NCBI RefSeq assembly: GCF_027744825.2
Contig: NC_071342.1
Location: 14,837,501-14,901,500 of the forward strand
Length of the DNA: 64,000 nt
Source of the DNA: Synchiropus splendidus
Lineage: Eukaryota; Chordata; Actinopteri; Syngnathiformes; Callionymidae
Reading direction: 5' to 3'
Shown: positions 46,183 through 56,189 of the stretch, piece after piece
Numbering within the stretch: the stretch's first letter is position 1
Layout of the letters: each line of letters opens with the position of its first letter
Translations under genes and position numbers: made by a program
The notes under the pieces: generated by a model
Databases searched by the model: none
Told to the model about the DNA's origin: nothing
What the model saw: only the letters and a program-made list of their open reading frames with translations

Positions 46183-47804
46183 CATCATGCTCCAGCTCCG
46201 GCTCCCGCTCCACGTCACCTGCCCCGCGCTCACCCGCACCCCAGCCCGCTCTCAAACACCCACTCGCACCCCCACCCGCAGACTCTTCCTCACCTCCAGC
46301 AACGCTACCACCCGCACCCGTACCCCCACCACTACCCTTACCCCCACCATCAGCAGCACCTTGACGTCAGCCCCCCGCTGACACGGTCCCACACGCCCAT
46401 GCCCTGGGACTCCCCTCCACCTGTTCCCCCTCGCTGGATCACACCACCGACCCCTCCCCCTCCAAGAGGAAACTTCTATCAACGAACATTTGCACGCTGC
46501 ACTATCATGGAGATATCGGTTTAGAGAGGGGGGCGCTGCGCAGTGGCCTGTCAATCATGTGCTTACCATGAAATTGAGAATGCTAAAACTAAAAAAAGGA
46601 ACCATATATCTAAAATTATGTATTTCATTTTTTATTGAAAAACATGGATGGTCACAATTAAAATAGTTGAGGGGTAGTGGTGTGTTCAAAGTGCCTGTTA
46701 ACAGTCTGACTTTCACGTCCTTATGAAGTCAGTGAATGCACCATTGCTCAGAGGAAAGCTTGAATGCAAAGTGTAAGTGTAAAATGACAAACATTTTTTG
46801 TTTATTAAATTGTTGTTGTTTTTTTAAATCCCTGCTTGCCCACAACAAATTAAAGATTTTCTTTTAATTGAAAGGACCATATACATTTTAAATATTATTG
46901 AAGAATCAAATGGAAATAGATGCAGTTTTATTAATTTCTTTTATTCCAAAATGAATATAGATTATTTATTGTTGCAAAATGTTTAATTTCAACTTGTATA
47001 AGTGGTTTCAATTGAAAGTAAAATATACTACTGAGAATTGAACAAAAATATAATAAATATGAATCTTGAAAGTTGTGCTAATTTTTTTTATTATTAAGGG
47101 AAATCCAATTAAAGTTAGACAATACTGCATATTGGCACATGAGTGACTGAAGCGGCCCAAAATGGCAGATGTGGCCCCCCCCGAGGACAGTTAAGTGCAG
47201 TGAAGAGAATAGGAGGACTCGCTCAGTTTACACACTTGTTGCAACTTGAAAAACTCTTCCCAAGTCAGTCATCGACCCGCCGTGTGAGAAACGTCTACGA
47301 TCTGATCCGACTCAAAGGGAACTGCTCAATTGTTCATATGTATGTGTATGATTTGTAAATACTTTTGTGTACACTTACATATACAGTTAAGTCTGTGCCT
47401 CTGTATATATCCGTCATACGTTCTCGGAGAAGATACACACACACACAGGCATGTTTCAACACTCTGGTGAACGGAGAGAAGCTGGAGCTGGAGAGAAGTA
47501 CGGAATGAACTGAACTATGACACCATGTAAATAGAAGAAGAAGAAGAAGAAGAAGTGATTTCTATTCCCAAGATGTATCACCATGTATTTGTTTTTCCCT
47601 ACTTCCCTGTTAATGTATTTACTCCGATGATGTGCATATCGATAAATAAACTTTTCTATATACACATACATCCAATCACGGTGTGAGTTTCTAGACCTGC
47701 TTCTACACGTCGGTACATTTGTGTTGTTCACTGAAGCCACTAACAACCCACCTCCTCCCTGGCTTCTCCTTCTCCAGCACAATTCTCTGGTGTTGTTATG
47801 TGAA

Positions 47805-47880
47805 CTTCAGTGCTGCAGCCTCACAGCAAGAGGGTTGTGTGTTCTAATCCGTTTTCTGTATGTTCTCCCTCAAATAGAAA
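47805..47880 (+). repeat. Fragment of a widespread teleost SINE-like repeat
   Basis: Contains gctgcagcctcacagcaaga, a degenerate ggttcgaatcc-type segment (gtgtgttctaatccg) and gtatgttctccct. Their order matches a repeat found throughout teleost genomes (gctgcctcacagcaagaagg ... gcatgttctccc). Family name not assigned. Confidence 0.5.
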
Positions 47881-47971
47881 ACCAGAAGGTAAAACAACTA
47901 GCATCCGCTCTGGAAACAACAGAAATGCTGCTAAGCTTTCTGTTGTTCTCACATTGTTCTGTGACCTAAAC

Positions 47972-48570
47972 CAGGTTCTGAACCTTTTTGATCTCGGGGC
48001 CCATTCAATAGAACTGAATCTTTCCACTTGATTTCATTTGTGATCAATAACCGTATTTAATCTACTTACACATAAACAAAGTGTAAGTCATTTTCATCAA
48101 CTGTACTAAAGAAAAAAAGAAAAACATACACTTGAGAAAATTGGAAAAAAAAGAATACAATTCTGAATAAAATAAATCCATGTCTAAATGTTTAAAATAA
48201 AAAAATATATATTTTATTGAAACTCCAAAGAAGATATGAGTGAATTGTAAATAAAAGTATTGCTATAAAATTTGAATACATTTTCAAAACTGCAACAACA
48301 AGGCGCTTTCATGAACAGTTTTGACTGTTGGCGGGGGTCGACTTCACTTTCTTCATCATTTTTTCTTGTCAAGAACTTCTACGTAGTTGGTAACAATCAT
48401 AGATTTGCAGCAGTCAAGTCAATTCAGTGACACACTACTGCCACCATATGTGGCGAGTGTATTAAAACTGAGCGTCTCACGGCCCAAAGGTGTAAGAAAA
48501 CTTTTAGCAGCCCTCTCGGAGGCGCTCGCGGCCCAACTATGGGCCCCGGCCCTGTGGTTAAGAACCACTG
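47972..48570. mobile_element. hAT-like MITE
   Basis: The left end is caggttctgaacctttttga then tcggggccca. The right end is ggccccggccctgtggttaa then gaaccactg, whose reverse complement starts cagtggttcttaac, a near-match inverted terminal repeat. Flanks cctaaac (left) and cctagac (right) could be a diverged 8-bp target duplication as made by hAT transposases. The interior is AT-rich and non-coding. Remnants of this class are common in fish. Confidence 0.55.
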
Positions 48571-48877
48571 TCCTAGACAATCCCAAAACGTACCCTTCAT
48601 AATGCCCCTCATTTTACTTTGGTTATGACACCAAAAGGTGCGTTCAGGCCTCCTCAGCATGACCATACCTGTGTCTTCACGACAAACCCACTTAAGTCCG
48701 GCTTATGTGCCTCTGCTGGGTTATTTATCAGCAGGTGGTAAATACTTTAGCATCCAGTGGGTCACACCGACTGACTTCCTCGCTAGTATCCTCAGTGCGT
48801 CAGGGATTAAGTGCCAATAAGCTTCTCCTGTCTGCCGCCATCACCATGTCTTGAAAGTCCATTTTCAACTCATGACT

Positions 48878-51800
48878 ATGGACACAGTTTACTACCTGCT
48901 AGTTGTAGTGTTGTTAAAAATCCAACCGTCCAGAGGTCAATGTTTGAGTGGGTGCAGCTGCGTGGACGACCGGCATGGAAGGTAAGACCTGTTTTTAATC
49001 TGTAATCTGACTCAAACGCCTCGCAGTCTTCTGTGTCAGTGGGTGACTGAAGCAGTGCTCGTGAAAAACAACAGATCCGGTTCATGTGGATACACAGATC
49101 CCTCCAATGATCTATAATCTCTTTGTTTGCAGTCTTCAATTTGTTATCCACAATCCAGACTGGAATTGGCTCATTTGGAAATGAGGATAGTCGTACATAT
49201 TCAGAGATACTTCCAGGGTCCACCAATCCAGACACTGGGCAGATTACCTGCTCACTTTAATCCAACTGTTTCCTTTCAGGTCACTGATATGTATGGAGGA
49301 GGGGGCGTTCGGATCCATCCCGCAGAACATGCCGCAGGATTTGACTAAAATCCGAATAGAAAAATCCCACTTCACTGAGATACCCAGAGGAGCGTTCCTC
49401 AAAACACCTGCCCTGGAGAACCTGTGGCTCAACTTCAATGACATCACTGTGGTCAACTCCAAGGGCCTGGAGGGTTTGGGGAACCTGACCGAACTCCGTC
49501 TGCAGGGGAACAAGCTAAGATCTGTCCCTTGGACCTCCTTTGAGGACACACCTGCCCTGAAGATTCTGGACCTGAAGCACAACCAGCTGGACGTCCTCCC
49601 GGAACACGCGCTGAAATACCTGCCTGGGCTGACATATTTAGACCTGTCCTTCAATCAGCTGACAGTTATATCGAAGGAGGTCTTCCAAAACTGGCCTCTG
49701 TACCAGAAGCTCCAGTCAGCGGAAGAGCGGGATGCGACCGGGTCAGGGTCCAACGTGGTCCTGGCGCTCCATGACAACGCCTGGCTGTGCGACTGCCGCC
49801 TGAAAGGCTTTGTGGAGTTCATTCGATCCCTGAGCCCCCCCATCATTCTGATGAACTCCTACTTGAGCTGCGCGGGTCCGGACTTCAGAGCGGGGCGCTT
49901 TTTCCACGAAATAGAGCTGCAGGCTTGCGTCAAGCCGGTGGTCAGCATCCCCGCCGCCAACGTCAGCCTGCCTCAGGGCGCCAATGTCACCCTGCGCTGC
50001 CTGGCCATGGCCAGACCAGACCCTGTTGTGTGGTGGACATATGGCCTGAAGATAATCAGGGGATTCCATGGTAAGAGTGTGATTTTCTCAGGATGTCATT
50101 CTCATGCACAGATCTGCTGCTCGAGAGTTACGACACGCAAACTTTCAACCCCTGAGCAGGTTTTTTTCAGAGTCAGAAGTGAAAAAAATAACTAAAAAAA
50201 AAGAACTCCAAACAAACACACAACTTCCCTTTTTCAGGTTTTATGTAAGTTAGCCAAGTGCCGACCTGTCCAGGGTGTCCCCTGCCTCTGACCCCTTGTA
50301 GTTCGGACCATTCCTTGCCTTGAGTTGTTTGTCTGACACAGGGCTGCAGTTGTGGTGGTGCCGTGCAGGAAACTCAGGGATCCATCATGTACTTCTTGCC
50401 AAATATGGCTGTTGAGTTTTTCACTCGTTTTCGTGCTCTTACTTTCCTCATGTGGCTTACAACTGTCAGTCACAGTGAAGCATAGCGATACTCCCGTGGG
50501 GATACTTCAAAAGCCAGTTGTCCCTTGGGATTTTACTCCTACACGGTTGTGTATTCCTAAAACTAGTTGTGTGTTAGAGGTGGCTAATAGGTCATTTTCC
50601 TTGTCTAGTTTTGGTGCAGGAGCAGAAAATTTTTGAACCACTGGGGCCACATGGAACCCTCTTTACGGGACCCCCAACATTTGAGTTCATATATCTGTCG
50701 GAACGCTAATAACATTCTGATAATATTGTTTACATTGCTTTCAATGAGAAAACAATTGAGTTATGGTTTTGTTTGGGAAGAAAATATATATTAATAGAAA
50801 AAAGGAGGCATCTTTGAATAACATAAAAACAGAACAGGCAGCAGAAATTGCAGGAAAAAAAATTGACATATGATCGCAAAATAAATATATAATAATATAA
50901 TAATAAGATAAAAACATTCATCCAGTCATGATCTTTGAAGGGCCTGCAAGCGACCTCTTATCGCCAAATGCCCACATTTGCTTGCTCTATGCTTCTGACA
51001 AAACAGCTCCTCCTACAGTTGACTTTGGGATCTTATAGAAAAACATGGCTTGTCATTGTGTTTGACTGTTGGGCTTATATCTGACTGCTCTTGTTCCTCA
51101 CATTGTTTGTCATGGTCTGACGTGAACTGAAGTCGCCGTCAGTAGCGGAATACTTTTAAATAATGAAAATATTTGCTGAAGTTATCCCAACTCAGGGGGC
51201 AATGGTGGTTAATGCTGTGGATTTTTTCTCATAGAAACCCAAGAAAGAATGGATGAGGACACAGTCAGGTCGCTCCTGGTGATCCCCTCCGTCCATGTCG
51301 CCGACCGTGGGATCTACACTTGTACAGCCATCAACTTCATGGGAAACTCTTCCGCCAACGTCTTCCTGGACATCCGCTCTCCGGACTCCTCGCAGACGTC
51401 TTCCCAGCCTGGCCCTGCGGCAGGTCAAGCTAGCGTTGAGGAGAACGTCTACATCGACATTCGTATCGCCAAACAGACGGTGCGAGGAATCACCATCGAG
51501 TGGTTCGCCGCCCTGGACCACCCGGCCGACACCTGGTTCACTGTCCACTTCGGGCGAGCCGGCGCCGAGAAGAAAGAAACCATCTACATCGGACCCGGCA
51601 TCAACACCTACTCGGTTTCCGACCTGATGCCGGCCACTAAATATGAAATCTGCGTGACCCTCAAGAACAAGTCTCCACGTTTGGGCCAGTGCATCGTGTT
51701 TGTCACGGGAAGTGACATCACGGAGCTGGAGCAGCGGGAGAAGCTGATTCACATCGTGGTGATCGTGCTGGCGATGGTGCTAGCCGTGCCGGTCGGCATG

Positions 51801-52061
51801 TACGCCTGCACCACCGACACCAGGCTGGCCTGCGTGGAGGGAGTCCTGGCCTCCTGGAAGAACCGGCAGAGAGAGAGGAACTCACAGAGGATGGAACATG
51901 AGCGGCAGGGAACCTTCGACAGCCTGCAGGCGGCCAGCGACGAGGGGCTGGTCAACAAAGAGTCCAGCGACGACAGGAAGGTGAGGCGGAGGTCGGAGGA
52001 CTGCGTCCGAGCGCATAAAGGGCTGGGAGACCACAGTAGAGTCACAGCGGAACTTTATTAA
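48878..52061 (+). CDS. lrit2: Leucine-rich repeat, Ig-like and transmembrane domains protein 2
   Basis: Exons are 48878-48981, 49280-50070 and 51235-52061; 1722 nt, 573 residues, phases consistent. Exon 1 is too short for simple open-frame detection. It was identified from the signal peptide [20 protein letters not shown] followed by LRR N-cap cysteines CLSGCSC, and a donor in the same phase and place as lrit1 exon 1. An in-frame ATG two codons upstream (48872) has a poorer context. Then come about five LRRs ([20 protein letters not shown]), the C-cap [16 protein letters not shown], an Ig domain ([20 protein letters not shown], then [15 protein letters not shown]), FN3 ([14 protein letters not shown] to CIVFVTG), a TM helix (about 468-490, [18 protein letters not shown]) and a charged tail. 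The last codons lie beyond a good donor (51981), so an alternative 3' exon at 52158-52199 is possible. Paralogue and tandem neighbour of lrit1. Confidence 0.93.
50071..51234 (+). other. lrit2 intron 2
   Basis: About 1.2 kb. 50262-50300 carries gacctgtccagggtgtcccc, the end of a common teleost SINE-like repeat. A stretch near 50620-50690 (aaccactggggccacatgg) looks hAT-derived. AT-rich 50750-50930. No coding sequence. Confidence 0.55.
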
Positions 52062-52157
52062 ACCCCGTCGATATTCACTTTAGCACCATGCTCATTTGCT
52101 AGCGCTAGAAATGCCAATAACACCTTGGTATTAATCTCATCTCTTCCTCTGTTCTAG

Positions 52158-52199
52158 GCCCGGGACTTTGTTGCAAAGATGATGAGTCATGAGTCATGA
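52158..52199 (+). other. lrit2: Candidate alternative terminal coding exon of lrit2
   Basis: A strong acceptor (ctcttcctctgttctag) ends at 52157. Spliced from the donor at 51980/51981 (GACAGGAAG|gtgagg), the frame reads ARDFVAKMMSHES then TGA at 52197-52199. This would replace the 26-residue read-through tail. Both sites fit consensus and phase, but use is inferred. Confidence 0.4.
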
Positions 52200-52516
52200 A
52201 TGATGGCCTTTCACTTGAGTCACATTGCTGTTGTCTGGAAAACAAATAGTCTGCCTGTGTTTAAAATTCAGCCCTTTTTGACTCATAATTCCACAGATTT
52301 GCACGTCTGTCTAGCATGTAATGTTGACGGACGCTTAAAGGAGTCTGCATGTAAAACGCATTTTACCTCAGTAGTGTTTATTTTGAAATTACATTTCTTG
52401 TACGTGTGTATGTATTTCAAAGTTCTTTTTATTGGAATTAATAAAACACTTGAGTTACTGAGGTTCTGCTTTTGTCTGAGAACCACAGTTATTCTGGAGT
52501 GCTCTCACTCACACAT

Positions 52517-52639
52517 GTCAAACTCAAGGCCCGGGGGCCAAACCTGGTCTGCCATGCTATTTTATGTGGCCAGCCAGGTCTTGCTATTAATAAAGGTTTC
52601 CTGCTTAAAATGTTGGACCCTTGTGCGATTGAGTTTGAC
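52517..52639. mobile_element. Short hAT-type MITE remnant with 11-bp inverted termini
   Basis: gtcaaactcaa at 52517-52527 is the exact reverse complement of ttgagtttgac at 52629-52639. The inner sequence aggcccgggggccaaacctg is typical of hAT-derived repeats ending in GTCAAACTCA. 123 bp, non-coding. Confidence 0.6.
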
Positions 52640-54903
52640 AAACCTTCTTTTACGAGATAAGTCTTAGGATTAAACAATGACCAGGAAAATAAAGCTGGTA
52701 AACATAAATCAAATGTAGTACTGTCTTAGCTTGTCAAAATAGTAGTATTTGGTGCCAATGTTTTCCACATATTCAGTAGATGAAATGAAATGCAAAAACT
52801 GCAGTGTCTTTCTTTCGTCGGTGGTTAAAATAGTTACAGGAATTTATTTTTGTGGCATTATTTGCTAGTCATGAAACCGAACAACCCGTGCTTCAGTTGT
52901 CTAGGGAATATTTCGGCCAAGGAGTCTGAGTCGTGGGGATTCTGGGTGTCTTTACAATGGTGTTGTGGACCCGCCATGTGGAAGAAAACCGATGGATCAG
53001 GGAACGACAGGAACCTCCAACACCACTAAACCGTTTTAAGAAGAACGGCCACATATCGTAGATGGGACAGCAGGAGTTGTTTTTATTTGATAAATATTTT
53101 AATACATTTTTTTGTTAAAAATGGACAAAAATTGACCTGATAAGAGACAATATATGTATATTTTAACATTTTAGATTTTTTTAATTGAAAAAATAAATAT
53201 ATAAATATTAAATATTTCAAAAATATTTTCAAAATTTTCCTTTTTTTTTTTATTTTTTATTTTTTTAGTTCTAACTCATTTTCCCGGTTATCTTTGTGGT
53301 CTTTCTGAAATGCTTTAACCACTGAGGTGGTGGAGTCAGGACTGCAGACTCATACTCCCTTGTTGGCCTGAAGGCCATCTTGATCTTATTTCTGACTTGT
53401 GTATGAGTCTGATACTGAAGTGTCATACTGCTTAGCTACCTACTTTCAATCTGTTTCATGCATAAGAAAATATGATTTATTCACACAAATGTGAAGTCAT
53501 ACTACCAGAGATGAGCCGGGGCTGAACTTGCAGAACTGATTTGTGAATGTATCAAACACCCTGATACCTCTCCTTACGCTGTGCACTTAAGTGACTTAAG
53601 TTCCATATAAGCTGGGGATCTGTAATCCCGCCTGCGTCACTGTCCACGGCTGCCATTGTGGCATGAGCCCGGCCTGATGTGTACTGACCGACTCAGACAG
53701 ATGGCCCTGCGGATGTGCGCCATCCAATGGCATTGTTCATTTGAAATGAGCGCGGGTGTCCGCTGACGTAAAAGAGCGGGCATTGTTTCTGCTGAAGATC
53801 AGGGTTTAAACAAGATTGGCGGCTCTCATTTTCCAGAACGCAGACACATCTGCTTTCTCGCTTGTTCAGATGTGTTTATATGATTTGCTGTTGGGGGATT
53901 GATGCTGCTTTTGTTGTAATCCTCATCCACTGTGTGCGTCACATGACCCTCCTGTCAGCCCTCATCTTGCGATACATATCTGACAGGTCTGATTTATTCT
54001 GTCCGACAGTTTATTTGACACCAACATTATTTTGAAACCTGGAACCAGGAACATATGAGAGTGAAAGATTCGATTACTACACCTCAGGCCCAGTGAGAGA
54101 GCGAGCGAGCGACCGCCGCTTCGAGGCCGCCTGTCTTTCACAGTGAAGCAATGCTTTTTGCAACTTTCAACTCTGTAATCCTCTATCAAACAGTAATCCT
54201 GGCTGCCTCTTACATGGCATAATGCATGATCATTTGGGCGGCTCCTCATATTCCCTCATTTCACTTGAGAGCATTAACAGCTTGTGATTTAAAAACAAAA
54301 TCTTGTGTGCGTCCGCCGCCATTCTGAATATTGTGCCTTTTTTCGCCGAGAGCAAAATATCACATATTGGTGGAATAAAAACGGCCTCTGTTTTTGGGCC
54401 GAAGCAACTGAGGGGTCAGATTCTATTTCGGGATATAATCCCCAAAGTCTGTCCTGCGTCATCATAACCATGGTAAAGATGCCAGAAAGTTCCCTGCCAG
54501 CGCCACACATCTTCAATCCAGGGTGAGTTTTGGGTTCTGGCCATCAGAGCAATATTATAAAGAGGAAGATGGATTAAAGTAATCAGCAATTTTATGTAAC
54601 TCAGAAACCATGTGCATGTTTGGCCACGGACTTCAAGAGAGCGGCTTGTAGCTTCATAATTGGGATCTGGGTTTGATGCTGCTCAATGGAGATGGAACCA
54701 TTGGAAATGCAGAGATGGTGGTTCAAGCTGTGGAGTCAACAAGCAGGAGCCCAACATCAGACACTCCAATTTCCTCCCCAAAACAGTTCACAGGTTCATG
54801 GATGACGCTAAATTGTTGAGTGTTCATGCGTGGTAGTAGTGTCTATATATCCCCAGTCAAGGTCAAAGGTCGACCTCCTGATCAATACTGTCCCAGATTT
54901 GCT

Positions 54904-55064
<161 letters not shown>

Positions 55065-56071
55065 TGCACACATTAAACAATATGTTGTATGGTTTGGAAA
55101 CAGTGGCACTGAGGAAAAGGTCTTCAGAGATGAAAATGCTGAGGTTCTCTCTGGGAGTTTCAGTCCCCACCCTTGTTTCAAATGAAATTAACTCCAGATT
55201 ACACACCAGACTAGCGACTGTCTCTGACGCTGAGTCTGAACAATCGTCCAGACTGAATGTCCTGCCAAGAGAACCCATAAAGTTTCTTCAATCCCCGTCT
55301 CATCATTATTGTAATGGAACAACAGTGTCTTGGTAGTTTACTAAAACAAGCCCGGAGCCCAGCTGGGGTCCTCAGAGAGACATTTCTTGTTCTGCTTTTA
55401 ATGACGGTCAGAAGAAACAAAGTGAGACACATTTATTGCTCCCTGGTTCTGTGCAAAGCTGGTGGCGCCCAGACGAGGGCGTGAGTGAGACAAGCTTGTT
55501 TAACAGGCCTGGGTTTGTTTGTGAGGTGAGCGCCAGGACGATGGTGTCTGTCATCCGTTTAGATAGCTCACACTGGAGAGTCAAGCGGGTGAATTTTCAG
55601 GACCGATCCCCTCCCCATAATAGTTGATGTCAGTCCACAAAGTCAACACGGTTACGTGACAGAAGAGTCCCGTCTTGTCGCTCACCTGGATTAAAACCTT
55701 TCCTTCCCTATGTGCTGATCTCTTTAGACAGTTCAAATGTCATGAAGATCTCCTCTAAGGAGCTTTGCTGGAGTCCAAATAAAACAGACCCATTTCACCC
55801 GTGTTGTGTGGAATCTGAAGCCTCCTGTGTTGAGAGAACATGCGGGGGAGTTGAAAGTGGAGGTTGACAGAGTGAGAGGCACGGGTGACCCGCCATGATG
55901 GATTGTGACAAGGAGACGGGAAGCAGAAGTTTGGAGGTTTGGAGGTTTACAGTGGCGCGCTGGGAAGTGAGTGCATGTGGAGAAGCTTGGAGGGTGAGGC
56001 CAGGCTAAAGGAGTCAGATAAGAAAGAAAGCTGCAGATTGTTGGGCAAAAATATTTTAGTTAGAAAGTGAC

Positions 56072-56087
56072 TTTATTGACATTTATT
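56072..56087 (-). terminator. Polyadenylation signals for cdhr1 (long isoform)
   Basis: Two minus-strand AATAAA words (tttatt on plus at 56072-56077 and 56082-56087), about 105-115 nt past the cdhr1 stop at 56190. Confidence 0.5.
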
Positions 56088-56189
56088 GGAATCAGTTGAC
56101 AACGATCTGTTATTAAAGTAGAGAAATAAAAAGCATCTCCTTTGACACACACAGCCGCACTCTCTCTCTCACACACGCCCACACACCCA

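Larger units (their letters stand above)
46183..48877 (+). other. lrit1 3' UTR and lrit1-lrit2 intergenic region
   Basis: Directly after the lrit1 stop there is a C-rich stretch with CCCGCACC/CACCCCCACC words (46190-46390). Its open frames are Pro/Thr low complexity and probably 3' UTR. AATAAA words occur near 47052 and 47644. There is an (AGA)n run at 47528-47556, a SINE-like fragment at about 47805-47880 and a larger hAT-like MITE at 47972-48570. A GGATTA (OTX/CRX-type) word lies at 48804-48809, 69 bp upstream of the lrit2 ATG. Confidence 0.55.

Noticed and set aside
45354..46239. Minus-strand frames of 119 and 247 codons opposite lrit1 exon 4
   Set aside because: Antisense shadows of a GC-rich coding exon; no domain recognised.
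46166..46381. 71-codon Thr/Pro-rich plus frame after the lrit1 stop
   Set aside because: Low-complexity C-rich 3' UTR sequence overlapping the lrit1 end; no start context or homology.
51192..51752. 186-codon minus-strand frame opposite lrit2 exon 3
   Set aside because: Antisense shadow of the FN3-encoding exon.
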